Counted from the stretch's first letter, positions 43,913 to 53,795 are shown. The stretch is DNA of 64,000 nucleotides from Dickeya zeae NCPPB 2538 (GCF_000406165.1 NZ_CM001977.1:2195915-2259914); one strand, 5' to 3'. Notes: generated by a model not told the origin, from the letters alone. Program-made: numbers and translations.

Positions 43913-45373
43913 ATGACAGCATTTTATACTGTACTTAGCGGATTACTGGTTTTCAGTTACTGGCTGCTTATTGCCAGTATTACGCTGCGCATTCTGATGA
44001 AAAGACGGGCCGTCCCTTCTGCGATGGCCTGGCTGTTGGTGATTTATATTCTGCCACTGGTCGGTATCGTCGCCTATCTGTTGTTCGGCGAGCTACATTT
44101 GGGGAAGCGCCGTGCGGAACGTGCCCGACAAATGTGGCCGGTGACAGCCCAATGGCTACGTGACTTGAAGGAATACCGCCGCATTTTCGCCACCGAGAAC
44201 AGCGAAGTCGCCCGCTCATTATTTCAACTATGTGAACGTCGCCAGGGAATTGGTGGTATCAAGGGCAATCAGTTGCAATTGCTGACCTCCTTTGACGACA
44301 CCATCAAAACGTTAATCCACGATATCGAACTGGCACAAAGTAATATTGAGATGGTGTTCTATATCTGGCAGGCCGGCGGTTTGGTGGATCAGGTGATGAA
44401 CGCCCTGCTCTTAGCATCACGCCGTGGGGTCAAATGTCGAATCCTGCTCGATTCGGCAGGCAGCGTACAGTTCTTTCACAGTACCTACCCGGAGATGATG
44501 CGTACCGCTGGCATCACCGTGGTGGATGCATTACAGGTTAATCTGTTACGCGCCTTCCTGCGCCGTATGGATTTGCGCCAACACCGCAAGGTCATCCTGA
44601 TAGACAACCGCATCGCCTACACCGGCAGCATGAATATGGTCGATCCGCGTTATTTCAAGCAGGACTCCGGCGTTGGTCAGTGGGTGGATCTGATGGTCCG
44701 TATCGAAGGCCCGGTTACCACCACCATGGGCGTGATTTATAGTCTCGATTGGGAAATGGAAACCGGTCAGCGCCTGCCACCGCCACCGCCGGATGTCAAT
44801 ATCATGCCATTCGAGCAAGAGCGTGGCCATACGGTGCAGGTTATCGCCTCCGGCCCCGGCTACCCCGAGGAGATGATTCATCAGGCATTGCTGACAGCGG
44901 TTTACTCTGCACGGCACCAGCTCATCATGACTACCCCTTATTTTGTACCGAGTGATGACCTGCAACACGCCATCTGTACCGCAGCACAGCGTGGCGTAGA
45001 GGTCAGTATTATCGTACCGTATAAAAATGACTCCATGATGGTGGGCTGGGCCTGTAAAGCCTTTTTCACTGAGTTACTGGCGGCGGGGGTCAGAATCTAC
45101 CAGTTCGAAGGCGGTTTATTGCATACCAAAAGCGTGCTGGTCGATGGGCAACTTAGTCTGGTCGGTACGGTTAATCTGGATATGCGTAGCCTCTGGTTGA
45201 ACTTTGAAATTACGCTGGTGATTGACGATGACGGTTTTGGTAGCGATCTGGCCTGTGTGCAGGAGGACTACATGTCCCGCTCACGACTGTTGAATACCAA
45301 GGAGTGGTTAACGCGCCCTTATTGGCAACGGATTGTCGAGCGACTGTTTTACTTTTTCAGCCCACTGCTGTAA
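43913..45373 (+). CDS. clsA: ClsA, cardiolipin synthase
   Basis: A 486-residue phospholipase-D-superfamily enzyme that makes cardiolipin from two phosphatidylglycerols at the inner membrane. Two N-terminal membrane segments (about residues 7-27 and 38-58) precede two HKD motifs, HRKVILIDNRIAYTGSMN and HTKSVLVDGQLSLVGTVNLD. The sequence follows E. coli ClsA (486 residues) throughout. The ribosome site is weak. yciU follows after 55 nt, as in E. coli. Confidence 0.96.
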   Translation: MTAFYTVLSGLLVFSYWLLIASITLRILMKRRAVPSAMAWLLVIYILPLVGIVAYLLFGELHLGKRRAERARQMWPVTAQWLRDLKEYRRIFATENSEVARSLFQLCERRQGIGGIKGNQLQLLTSFDDTIKTLIHDIELAQSNIEMVFYIWQAGGLVDQVMNALLLASRRGVKCRILLDSAGSVQFFHSTYPEMMRTAGITVVDALQVNLLRAFLRRMDLRQHRKVILIDNRIAYTGSMNMVDPRYFKQDSGVGQWVDLMVRIEGPVTTTMGVIYSLDWEMETGQRLPPPPPDVNIMPFEQERGHTVQVIASGPGYPEEMIHQALLTAVYSARHQLIMTTPYFVPSDDLQHAICTAAQRGVEVSIIVPYKNDSMMVGWACKAFFTELLAAGVRIYQFEGGLLHTKSVLVDGQLSLVGTVNLDMRSLWLNFEITLVIDDDGFGSDLACVQEDYMSRSRLLNTKEWLTRPYWQRIVERLFYFFSPLL

Positions 45374-45428
45374 TCACACCGCCCTTCATGCTCTAATACC
45401 CCCTATTACGTTTTAACAGGAATGTTGT

Positions 45429-45752
45429 ATGGATTTAAATAACCGCCTGACAGAAGATGAAGCTCTGGAACAGGCTTACGATATCTTTCTGGAACTGGCA
45501 CCGGATAATCTGGATCCAGCAGATATTTTGCTGTTCAACTTGCAGTTTGAAGAGCGTGGCGGTGCGGAACTGTTTGACCCGGCGGAAGACTGGCAAGAGC
45601 ACGTGGATTTCGACCTGAATCCGGATTTTTTCGCCGAAGTGGTGATTGGGCTGGCCGAGCAGGACGGTGAGGAAATTACGGATATTTTTGCCCGAATCCT
45701 CATCTGCCGGGAAAAAGACCACAAGCTGTGCCACATCCTGTGGAAAGAGTAA
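45429..45752 (+). CDS. yciU: YciU, UPF0263 (DUF440) protein
   Basis: A very acidic 107-residue cytoplasmic protein. Its sequence (RLTEDEALEQAYDIFLELA, then LLFNLQFEERGGAE and FFAEVVIGL) matches the DUF440 family, whose Haemophilus member HI1450 is a double-stranded-DNA mimic that may bind HU. No DNA mimicry is proven here. An ACAGGA ribosome site precedes the ATG. It is convergent with oppF. Confidence 0.92.
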   Translation: MDLNNRLTEDEALEQAYDIFLELAPDNLDPADILLFNLQFEERGGAELFDPAEDWQEHVDFDLNPDFFAEVVIGLAEQDGEEITDIFARILICREKDHKLCHILWKE

Positions 45753-45803
45753 CTCTCTCGAATATAACCTGACGGGCGGGTCAACCGCCTGTCTTAAAAC
45801 GCA

Positions 45804-45832
45804 AAACGCCCCGTGTCAGGGGCGTTTCTTTT
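45804..45832. terminator. Bidirectional terminator between yciU and oppF
   Basis: AAACGCCCC and GGGGCGTTT form a perfect 9-bp stem with loop GTGTCA, followed by CTTTT on the plus strand and by TTGCGTTTT on the minus strand. It lies between the two convergent genes. Confidence 0.88.
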
Positions 45833-45861
45833 ACGTGATACTGGATCGCCGTATCAGCGAA

Positions 45862-46866
45862 TTACGGTAGTGGGTCGACCTTCAGGCAGGATACGGCGTG
45901 TCTGAAGCTACCTTCCAGTACTGGACGGGTTTTGGTGCACTCTGGCCCCACAACCGGGCAACGGGTACAGAATACGCAACCTGATGGCGGGTTGATCGGC
46001 GAAGGGAGATCGCCTTCCAGCAGTTGAATCTGCTTGTTGCGTTCCTTGTCTGGATCCGGAATCGGCACCGCCGACATCAGCGCACGGGTGTAAGGATGCT
46101 GTGGGTTATGATACAGCTCATCATAGGTCCCCAGTTCCACTGCATGTCCCAGATACATCACCAGCACACGGTCAGAAATGTGTTTTACCACCGACAAATC
46201 ATGGGCGATAAAGATCAATGACAGTCCCATCTCACGCTGCAACTGTTGCAGCAGGTTCACCACCTGAGCCTGAATCGACACGTCCAATGCAGAAACCGGT
46301 TCGTCACAGATAATCAGTTTGGGTTCCAGAATCAGTGCACGGGCGATACCGATACGCTGACACTGGCCGCCAGAAAATTCATGCGGGTAACGGTTAATCA
46401 GGTTCGGCAGCAAGCCAACCTTCATCATCATGGTTTTGACGCGGTCTTTTACTTCCTGACGCGACATATCCGGGTGGTAGGTACGCAACGGCTCGGCAAT
46501 AATTTCACCAATGGTCATACGCGGGTTAAGCGATGCCAGCGGATCCTGAAAAATCATCTGAATATCGCTACGTACATCACGCCATTCAGTGTCACGCATC
46601 CCCAGCAGATCTTTCCCCAGCCAGCTAATGCGCCCACTGGTCGCTTTTACCAGACCGATAATGGCGCGAGCCAGCGTGGATTTACCGCACCCCGACTCCC
46701 CGACCACGCCCAGGGTTTCCCCTTCATACAGACGCAGGGTAACGCCATCTACCGCTTTCAGCTTTTTAGCCGGTTGCCAAAACCATTGTTTGTCATCACG
46801 GATATCAAAGTGGACCTTGAGTTCATCCACTTCAAGCAAGACTTTTTTGTTTTCCAGTTCATTCAT
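45862..46866 (-). CDS. oppF: OppF, oligopeptide ABC transporter ATPase
   Basis: A 334-residue ABC ATPase: Walker A GESGCGKSTLAR (about residues 57-68), signature FSGGQCQRIGIARALI, Walker B LIICDEPVSALD and a C-terminal Cys-rich CVFCTRCPVVGPEC motif typical of Opp/Dpp ATPases, where it binds a 4Fe-4S cluster in some members. It pairs with OppD to drive peptide import. The start codon overlaps the oppD stop by 4 nt. Length equals E. coli OppF (334). Confidence 0.95.
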   Translation of the reverse strand: MNELENKKVLLEVDELKVHFDIRDDKQWFWQPAKKLKAVDGVTLRLYEGETLGVVGESGCGKSTLARAIIGLVKATSGRISWLGKDLLGMRDTEWRDVRSDIQMIFQDPLASLNPRMTIGEIIAEPLRTYHPDMSRQEVKDRVKTMMMKVGLLPNLINRYPHEFSGGQCQRIGIARALILEPKLIICDEPVSALDVSIQAQVVNLLQQLQREMGLSLIFIAHDLSVVKHISDRVLVMYLGHAVELGTYDELYHNPQHPYTRALMSAVPIPDPDKERNKQIQLLEGDLPSPINPPSGCVFCTRCPVVGPECTKTRPVLEGSFRHAVSCLKVDPLP

Positions 46867-47849
46867 ACTAATTCCCCCACACTCCGGAAACAGGCACGCA
46901 GACGACCTTCACCAAACGGCTTCAATTCAGGTGCATGCTGGCATTGTTCCTGTGCATACGGGCAACGCGGCTGGAAAGGGCATCCTTTCGGCAAGCGCAA
47001 CAGGTTGGGTGGATTCCCCGGAATAGTGGCCAGCTCAGCATTCTCTTCATCAAGACGAGGAATCGCTTTTAGCAGGCCCAGAGAGTATGGATGGGTTGGT
47101 TCATAGAAAATCTCGCGCGCACTGCCGTACTCCATGGTACGTCCGGCGTACATAACCAGGACTTTGTCGCAAATACCGGCAACCACGCCCAGGTCATGGG
47201 TAATCATGATAATGGCGGTATTGAACTCACGCTTCAGGTCATTGAGCAGCGTCATGATCTGCGCCTGCACCGTCACATCAAGCGCGGTGGTCGGCTCGTC
47301 AGCAATCAGTAATTTAGGGCGACACAGCAACGCCATGGCAATCATCACGCGCTGGCGCATCCCACCCGAAAACTCATGCGGATACATGCGCATCCGTTTT
47401 CTGGCTTCTGGCATTTTTACCGCGTCCAGCATGCGTACCGACTCTTCAAACGCATCGCTTTTACCCAATTTCTTGTGCTGCATCAGCACTTCCATCAACT
47501 GATCGCCAACACGCATATACGGGTTCAGTGAGGTCATCGGGTCCTGAAAAATCATGGCGATCTCTTCTGCTCGCAGGCGATTAAGCTCACGCTCCGGCAG
47601 ATTGAGAATTTCACGCCCGTTGAAACGCGCCGAACCACCAATGTGACCATTAGCAGCCAGCAGCCCCATCAGCGCAAATGCCGTCTGGGATTTACCAGAA
47701 CCGGATTCACCCACAATACCCAGTGTTTCACCGGCGCTGAGCGAAAAATTAAGATCGTTTACCGCCGTGACATCACCATCAGGCGTACTGAAAGTCACGC
47801 GCAGGTCTTTAACATCAAGCAAGGCGTGGGTTTCTGACGTATTCATCAT
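46863..47849 (-). CDS. oppD: OppD, oligopeptide ABC transporter ATPase
   Basis: A 328-residue ABC ATPase with Walker A GESGSGKSQTAF, signature FSGGMRQRVMIAMALL, Walker B LLIADEPTTALD and a C-terminal PFQPRCPYAQEQC Cys motif. It forms the OppDF ATPase dimer below OppBC. The frame is open into oppC; the ATG at 47849 gives the family-like start before LLDVKDLRVTFST, with AAGGAG about 12 nt upstream. Confidence 0.94.
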   Translation of the reverse strand: MMNTSETHALLDVKDLRVTFSTPDGDVTAVNDLNFSLSAGETLGIVGESGSGKSQTAFALMGLLAANGHIGGSARFNGREILNLPERELNRLRAEEIAMIFQDPMTSLNPYMRVGDQLMEVLMQHKKLGKSDAFEESVRMLDAVKMPEARKRMRMYPHEFSGGMRQRVMIAMALLCRPKLLIADEPTTALDVTVQAQIMTLLNDLKREFNTAIIMITHDLGVVAGICDKVLVMYAGRTMEYGSAREIFYEPTHPYSLGLLKAIPRLDEENAELATIPGNPPNLLRLPKGCPFQPRCPYAQEQCQHAPELKPFGEGRLRACFRSVGELV

Positions 47850-47865
47850 GATATGAAGCGTCTCC

Positions 47866-48774
47866 TTAGCGGTCTTTCGGATCGAGGGCGTCACGCAAGC
47901 CATCGCCGATAAAGTTGAAACAGAACAGGGTTACCACCAGGAAACCGGCGGGATAAAGCAACAACCATGGCGCCACTTCCATTGAGTTAGCACCATCGTT
48001 TAATAATGCCCCCCAACTGCTCAGCGGTTCCTGGGTACCCAGGCCAAGGAAACTCAAGAAGGATTCAAACAGGATCATGCTCGGCACCAACAGCGATGCG
48101 TACACCACCACCACACCCAGCACGTTTGGTACCACATGACGCAACACGATGCTACGGGAGGAAACACCACACACCAGCGCTGCTTCAATAAACTCTTTAC
48201 GCTTCAGGCTCAGCGTCTGACCGCGCACGATACGCGCCATATCCAACCAGGACACCATGCCGATAGCCACAAAGATCAACAGAATATTCTGTCCGAACAG
48301 AGTGACCAGCAAAATCACGAAAAACATGAACGGGAAGGAGTTGAGGATCTCCAAAAGACGCATCATCACTGAGTCGACTTTGCCCCCCAGATACCCCGAC
48401 GCCGCACCATACAATGTACCGACAATGACCGCCACCAGGGCTGCAGCAACACCGACCATCAGCGAAATACGCCCGCCGATAGCCACACGCACCAACAGGT
48501 CACGACCGGAAGAGTCGGTACCAAAGTAGTGCTTAGACGCCATATCCGGTGCACTGGACATCATATTCCAGTCGGTGTCCGCATAATTGAACGGTGCCAC
48601 CATCGGGCCGATAACAACAAACAGCGTAATCAGCGTCAGGACAAACAGACTGGCCAGCGCGGCACGGTTGTGCATGAAGCGACGGCGCGCATCCTGCCAC
48701 AGGCTACGCCCTTCCACTTCCAGTTTCTCGCTGAAGTTATCCAGCGCTTCACGGTTACGTTTATTCCAGAACAT
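47866..48774 (-). CDS. oppC: OppC, oligopeptide ABC transporter permease
   Basis: A 302-residue inner-membrane permease with about six membrane segments. The EAA loop, which docks the ATPases, is EAALVCGVSSRSIVLRHVVPN near residue 195. The N-terminal FSEKLEVEGRSLWQDARRRF and C-terminal GDGLRDALDPK are family blocks. It pairs with OppB to form the peptide channel. oppB ends 12 nt upstream. Confidence 0.95.
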   Translation of the reverse strand: MFWNKRNREALDNFSEKLEVEGRSLWQDARRRFMHNRAALASLFVLTLITLFVVIGPMVAPFNYADTDWNMMSSAPDMASKHYFGTDSSGRDLLVRVAIGGRISLMVGVAAALVAVIVGTLYGAASGYLGGKVDSVMMRLLEILNSFPFMFFVILLVTLFGQNILLIFVAIGMVSWLDMARIVRGQTLSLKRKEFIEAALVCGVSSRSIVLRHVVPNVLGVVVVYASLLVPSMILFESFLSFLGLGTQEPLSSWGALLNDGANSMEVAPWLLLYPAGFLVVTLFCFNFIGDGLRDALDPKDR

Positions 48775-48786
48775 CAGTGATTTACC

Positions 48787-49707
48787 TTAGTAACGGATCT
48801 TCGGATCGATGACCGCATACAGCACATCGATGACCGCATTAAACAGAATGGTCAGCGCACCCACTAAAATAGTCAGGCTCAGCACCAGCGAATAGTCACG
48901 GTTAAGCGCACCGTTAACAAATAACTGACCAATACCAGGTAAACCAAAGATGGTTTCTATCACCATAGAGCCAGTGATAATCCCTACGAAGGCAGGCCCC
49001 ATGTAGGACAACACTGGCAACAACGCAGGCTTGAGTGCATGGCGCAAAATGATCCGACGCAACGGCAGCCCTTTGGCACGCGCAGTACGGATAAAGTTTG
49101 AATGCAGCACTTCAATCATGGAACCACGGGTAATACGCGCAATGCTGGCGATATACGATAACGAGAGCGCGACCATCGGCAGAATGATGTATTTTGGCGC
49201 ACCGCCATTCCAACCGCCCCCCGGCAACCAGTGCAGGGTTATCGCGAATATCAGCACCAGTAGTGGTGCCACAACAAAACTGGGGATCACCACGCCGGTC
49301 ATGGCAAACCCCATGACGGTGTAATCCCATTTACTGTTCTGATTCAACGCAGCAATCACACCGGAGGTCACCCCCAGCACTACCGCCAGCAGAAAAGCAG
49401 CAATCCCCAACTTAGCCGACACAGGGAAAGCCTGAGCAACCAAATCGTTGACTGAATAATCTTTGTATTTGAAAGAGGGACCAAAGTCACCTTTCAACAA
49501 CTGCACCAGATAATTGCCATACTGTTTGATCATCGGATCATTCAGATGGTATTTGGCTTCGATGTTCGCCATCACTTCAGGGGGAAGATTACGCTCTCCC
49601 GTGAACGGACTTCCCGGAGCCAGCCTCATCATGAAAAATGAGATGGTGATCAGGATGAACAGCGTCGGGATTGCTTCCAGGCAACGACGGAAAATAAATT
49701 TTAACAT
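48787..49707 (-). CDS. oppB: OppB, oligopeptide ABC transporter permease
   Basis: A 306-residue permease that matches E. coli OppB in length. The first membrane segment is LEAIPTLFILITISFFMM, and the EAA-type loop is RTARAKGLPLRRIILRHALK near residue 210. A GSMVIETIFGLPGIGQLF block is also typical. It lies 100 nt downstream of oppA, across an intercistronic hairpin, and starts the oppBCDF part of the operon. Confidence 0.95.
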   Translation of the reverse strand: MLKFIFRRCLEAIPTLFILITISFFMMRLAPGSPFTGERNLPPEVMANIEAKYHLNDPMIKQYGNYLVQLLKGDFGPSFKYKDYSVNDLVAQAFPVSAKLGIAAFLLAVVLGVTSGVIAALNQNSKWDYTVMGFAMTGVVIPSFVVAPLLVLIFAITLHWLPGGGWNGGAPKYIILPMVALSLSYIASIARITRGSMIEVLHSNFIRTARAKGLPLRRIILRHALKPALLPVLSYMGPAFVGIITGSMVIETIFGLPGIGQLFVNGALNRDYSLVLSLTILVGALTILFNAVIDVLYAVIDPKIRY

Positions 49708-49773
49708 TGACCTTACCTATAAAACCGGTCTGAAATTTTCGCTTCTATTTATCACACTTTATTAAACCGAATA

Positions 49774-49800
49774 AGGGCTGTGTGCCAAACACACAGCCCT
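49774..49800 (-). other. oppA-oppB intercistronic hairpin
   Basis: AGGGCTGTGTG and CACACAGCCCT form a perfect 11-bp stem with a 5-nt loop, 8 nt past the oppA stop. Only a weak T stretch follows on the minus strand. It probably stabilises oppA mRNA or partly stops transcription, giving excess binding protein. Confidence 0.7.
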
Positions 49801-49807
49801 GTCATCA

Positions 49808-51451
49808 TTAATGCTTGATAATATAAAGGTTTTTAACGTTCAGGTTATCCAGCGGATCTTTGCCTGTAATGCCACCCACGTACGGTTTAACCAAACGGGT
49901 GTTGGCATAGTAATACACCGGAACCACGACAGCGTCTTTTTCCAGCAGTGTCTCAGCCTGCTTGTAAACATTCGCGCGTTCTTCTTCAGTGGTGGCAGCC
50001 AGTGCTTTTGCCATCAACTTGTCGAAATCCGCGCTCTTATAATGTGCCGTGTTGCTGCTGCTGTTGGAAATCATGGTATTCAGGAACGTGGTCGGTTCGT
50101 TGTAATCCGCACACCAGCCAGCACGAGCGACATCGAATGTGCCCTGATGACGGCTGTCCAGGAATGTTTTCCACTCCTGATTTTCCAGTTTTGCATCCAC
50201 CCCGATGTTGTTTTTCCAGATAGAGGACGCCGCGATCGCCAATTTTTTATGTAGATCGGAGGTGTTGTACAGCAGGTTAAAGGTCAGCGGTTTTTCAGCC
50301 GTGAAGCCTGCTTCAGCCAGCAGTTTCTTCGCTTCAGCGTTACGTTTCTCACGCGACCAGCTCACCCACTCAGGCGGAGTCAGTTTGCCATCCAGACCAT
50401 CGATGTACGGCGGGGTGAAACCGAACGCTGGGGTATCGCCCTGCGCTTTCACCTTGTTAACCAGAATGTCTTGATCCAGACCCAGCACTAACGCCTGGCG
50501 TACACGCGCATCGTTAAACGGCGCCTTCTGGTTGTTGATCTCATAGTAATAGGTACACAGATACGGATCCGCCTTCACTTCGTTGGGGATCTCTTTCTTC
50601 AACTTCTGGAACAACTCGATAGGCAGGTTGTTATAGGTCATGTCGATTTCACCGCTGCGGTAACGGTTAACATCCGTCACTTCAGAAGAAATCGGCAGAT
50701 AGGTCACTTTGTTGATGATGGTATGGGCGTTATCCCAGTAATTCGGATTACGCTCCAGAACGATTTTCTCGTTCACAACCCACTCTTTCAGCGTATAAGC
50801 GCCGTTGCCGACCCAGTTAGCTGGCTGAGTCCATTTTTCACCGTATTTCTCAACGGCTTTCTGATTCACCGGGAAGGTGGATGGGTGAACCAACAGCTTA
50901 TAGAAGTACGGAACCGGCTCGCTCAGCGTAACTTCCAGCGTGTGATCGTCAATGGCTTTCACGCCCAGCGTATCAGGGGATTTTTTACCGTCGACAATCT
51001 CATCAATATTAACGATATGACCAAATTGCAGGTAGCTGGCATAAGGAGAGGCTGTTTTCGGATCGGTAACACGACGCCAACTATAAACGAAATCCTGTGC
51101 CGTCACCGGTTCACCATTGGACCATTTAGCGTCTTTACGCAAGTGGAAGGTCCATACTTTGAAATCTTTGTTATCCCAGCTTTCTGCAACACCCGGTGCC
51201 GGGTGGCCATCCGGAGAGGTAACCAGCAGCCCTTCCAGCAGATCACGCGCGACGTTAGATTCCGGCACGCCTTCCATTTTATGCGGGTCGAGGGAAGCGA
51301 CTTCAGCACCGTTATTACGCACCAGTTCCTGCTTTTCAGCCAGTTGCACACCAGCAGGCACCGTAGCAGCCCAGGCAGAAACGCCTGCGGAAGCCGTGAT
51401 CGCAGCGAAAATGCTCACTGCCAGTCTTTTTTTAATAGTGTTGTTTACCAT
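49808..51451 (-). CDS. oppA: OppA, periplasmic oligopeptide-binding protein
   Basis: A 547-residue binding protein with a signal peptide (basic start MVNNTIKKRL, cleavage after VSAWA near residue 28) and no lipobox, so it is periplasmic. ASLDPHKMEGVPESNVARDL, the SWRRVTDPKTASPYASYL block and the YNLPI/FQKLKKEIP stretch are family features. It captures 2-5-residue peptides for OppBCDF. A GGAGCAAGG ribosome region precedes the ATG. In E. coli and Salmonella oppA is repressed by the sRNA GcvB; a target was not pinned down here. Confidence 0.95.
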   Translation of the reverse strand: MVNNTIKKRLAVSIFAAITASAGVSAWAATVPAGVQLAEKQELVRNNGAEVASLDPHKMEGVPESNVARDLLEGLLVTSPDGHPAPGVAESWDNKDFKVWTFHLRKDAKWSNGEPVTAQDFVYSWRRVTDPKTASPYASYLQFGHIVNIDEIVDGKKSPDTLGVKAIDDHTLEVTLSEPVPYFYKLLVHPSTFPVNQKAVEKYGEKWTQPANWVGNGAYTLKEWVVNEKIVLERNPNYWDNAHTIINKVTYLPISSEVTDVNRYRSGEIDMTYNNLPIELFQKLKKEIPNEVKADPYLCTYYYEINNQKAPFNDARVRQALVLGLDQDILVNKVKAQGDTPAFGFTPPYIDGLDGKLTPPEWVSWSREKRNAEAKKLLAEAGFTAEKPLTFNLLYNTSDLHKKLAIAASSIWKNNIGVDAKLENQEWKTFLDSRHQGTFDVARAGWCADYNEPTTFLNTMISNSSSNTAHYKSADFDKLMAKALAATTEEERANVYKQAETLLEKDAVVVPVYYYANTRLVKPYVGGITGKDPLDNLNVKNLYIIKH

Positions 51452-52593
51452 TATTTACCTTGCTCCTGTTCTACTGTTATCACCCAATCAGGCATATAAC
51501 GTTTTTTACGTATTACGCGGACAGACGATACCGTCGCCAGAGGAACGACTCTGGCAACATGGCCGCTTAATCACATCAAAATTGTTTTATCCACGCCGCA
51601 CGACTCGATACGCTTAATGCCGCAACAACGTGTTGGAAAAATCAACAGAGATAAAAACAGCACATATCAGCAACCCAAAAACTGCCGCTGTCCCTTCCCA
51701 GGACCGGCAGTCTGTAGCCATTTCCACTCTTCCCTGATGGTACGCCCTCCCCAAATTCCACAAAAAGTCGTCGGGGATAACGTTCTAATAAAATTAACTT
51801 ATCCGTAACGGCTTGGGAAAATAGCGTGATGCCGAACGTATCAGAAGAATCCGTCTTCGCCAATAGATTTTGCAGGCTGTTACTTAAATTTCTTTTCAAT
51901 CCCGGAAAGTCACAAAAAAACCAGTATGTGTAAATGGATACAAAAGCACCCGAGCATTGTGTCAACGTGGCAAAAGCGCACCCGACAGCAGATTGTCCAA
52001 CAACGGGTAATCATGGAAGAATTAACCATAGTTTAGGACAAAAAACACACGATAAAACACTCCTAACGTCATCAGTACCTTTCCAACGCCACATCCTCTA
52101 CATGTGAATAAATTAACAGTGAAATCCCATGTGCATCGCAACAAAACATCTGCTGTGTTTTACATCATTTGCATTAGCTTATCTAAGGCATTCACATAGC
52201 ATAAAAATAAGTTATGCCACCCCGCGTGATAAATAATAGTAGGGAATACGCCTTTTTCTGCTGATGATTGCCGGGAAATAACATAAGAAAAAAATATTAA
52301 TAAAAATAAGGCGTGCTGGATGAACGAAATGTACGCAATCGGGGATGGATTGGTAGATGAGACTGGTAGCACATTAACTTATCGTTGCTCTCCCACGTTA
52401 GCCCGCCGACACTTTAGCGCCGACGACATAGCCATAGCGCCAACAACATAGCAATGCCGCCGGAACCGAATTGAGCAAAGCACCGCTCTCGGGCTGATTC
52501 ACCAGCGGCCCAGCAGCAGAGTATAAATGTATAAAGAAAGGCAACACGGCTCAGACACCACATATCGACACCTAAGCCAGGGCACACTCGTTA
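51452..52593. other. 1.1-kb region upstream of oppA, no gene seen
   Basis: No convincing gene was found in this unusually long gap between oppA and ychE. It should hold the oppA promoter and leader. Composition is mixed, with AT-rich segments at 51780-51990 and 52200-52330. A 20-bp imperfect tandem repeat (17 of 20 identical) lies at 52416-52455. Frames of 63-107 codons here have no recognisable family or ribosome site. Confidence 0.5.
52416..52455. repeat. Imperfect 20-bp tandem repeat
   Basis: The unit AGCGCCGACGACATAGCCAT is followed immediately by AGCGCCAACAACATAGCAAT, with three differences. It lies between ychE and oppA. No function is evident. Confidence 0.7.
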
Positions 52594-53238
52594 TCAGGAC
52601 AACCCTGGAAATAACGCGCGAATGCCTGTCACGATAAACTCAATACCGAGCGACATCAGCAACAGCCCCATAATACGCGTCACGACGTTGATGCCGGTTT
52701 GTCCCAGCAACCTGACTAACGCGGGTGCGGCCCGAAACAACAACCAGCAGCAAAATGCAAAAACGGCAATCGCCAACGACAGCCCTAATAAATTCTGCCA
52801 GCCGTGATAGCGGGAACTCCAGACAATGGTGGAGCTAATAGCCCCCGGCCCTGCCATCAATGGTAATGCCAGCGGCACCACGCCAATACTTTCCCGATTG
52901 GCGGTTTCTGTCTTCTCCTGTTTATTCTGCTTGTCCTCACCCAGTTTGCCGCTGATCATCGACATCGCGATGGTGGTAATCAGAATACCGCCTGCAATGC
53001 GGAATGAATCAATCGAGATGCCGAACAGCCGCAAGATAGCGTCACCAAAAAATAGCGCGACCCAAAGAATAATCACCACAGAGACATTGGCAGTCAGGTT
53101 GGTTCTCGCCCGCCCGTCCCCTGCCTGATAGTTGGTCATACTGATGAAGATAGGCAGAATGCCTACCGGGTTTATCAACGCAAACAGCCCAATAAAAAAC
53201 TTGATGTAACCAGAGAAATCCAGGACAGGCTGAATCAC
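52594..53238 (-). CDS. ychE: YchE, MarC-family membrane protein
   Basis: A 214-residue integral membrane protein of the MarC/UPF0056 family with about six membrane segments. FFIGLFALINPVGILPIFIS near the N-terminus, SFRIAGGILITTIAMSMISG in the middle and VPLALPLMAGPGAISSTIV are family hallmarks. Function is not established. Gene order ychE next to adhE is the same as in E. coli. Confidence 0.93.
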   Translation of the reverse strand: MIQPVLDFSGYIKFFIGLFALINPVGILPIFISMTNYQAGDGRARTNLTANVSVVIILWVALFFGDAILRLFGISIDSFRIAGGILITTIAMSMISGKLGEDKQNKQEKTETANRESIGVVPLALPLMAGPGAISSTIVWSSRYHGWQNLLGLSLAIAVFAFCCWLLFRAAPALVRLLGQTGINVVTRIMGLLLMSLGIEFIVTGIRALFPGLS

Positions 53239-53467
53239 TTTTCACCTCTGAAGATTATTGTCAACGCCAGGCGTCTTTGGCGATCGACGGCACACACTGT
53301 GACATCGCCTACAGTAATGTAAAGTACAGCGTGCCTCCACTCTTTCATCTGACGATTATTCTCTGTCACCACGCCAATTTTCGATACAAATTCATCCAGA
53401 AAAGCACATGAAATGGTCATTTATTTTTAACAAATTCCGGATGTAGATGATATCCATTCTCAATAAC

Positions 53468-53493
53468 GCCATGCTGAATGGTGTCAGCATGGC
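53468..53493. other. Strong hairpin in the adhE upstream region
   Basis: GCCATGCTGA and TCAGCATGGC form a perfect 10-bp stem around ATGGTG. No T-run follows on either strand. It lies 303 nt before adhE. Confidence 0.65.
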
Positions 53494-53617
53494 AATTTAG
53501 CGAGTGAGATCACAAAAAACCGACTAGCAACGGGGTATTCTGACTTCAGAGAAAAGAACAGCACCTGAAGCAGCGAACATTGCCCTTATATCGGCAGCCG
53601 TTTTAGGAATAGCATTG

Positions 53618-53633
53618 AGAAACCATGGTTTCT
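53618..53633. promoter_or_regulatory. 16-bp perfect palindrome upstream of adhE
   Basis: AGAAACCATGGTTTCT is self-complementary without a spacer, 163 nt before adhE. It looks like a site for a dimeric regulator. It shares GAAAC/GTTTC arms with KdgR boxes but has even spacing, so it does not fit that consensus. Confidence 0.55.
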
Positions 53634-53795
53634 GGTCGTAAACAAGGCAATGACACGCATCAGAAGATTAATCGAGCGCTTTGAGTCAATGGATAATCGT
53701 AAGAGCCAAATTATCAGGTACCTCAACCATTATCTATACTGCTTATTTATCGATGGACCATTGACTGAAAGAGCTTAACATTACAGGAGAGCATT

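Larger units (their letters stand above)
53239..53795. promoter_or_regulatory. ychE-adhE divergent region with long adhE leader
   Basis: This 557-bp gap must carry both promoters. In E. coli adhE also has a long upstream region with several regulators and RNase G processing. Two structures stand out: a 10-bp perfect hairpin at 53468-53493 and a 16-bp perfect palindrome at 53618-53633. An AGGAGAG ribosome site precedes adhE. No gene is supported. Confidence 0.6.

Noticed and set aside
46246..47106. 286-codon frame antisense to oppF and oppD
   Set aside because: Both opp genes are fully conserved on the other strand; the long frame is a by-product of their codon usage.
52160..52372. 70-codon minus-strand frame upstream of oppA
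   Set aside because: AT-rich, no ribosome site, no family; likely chance.
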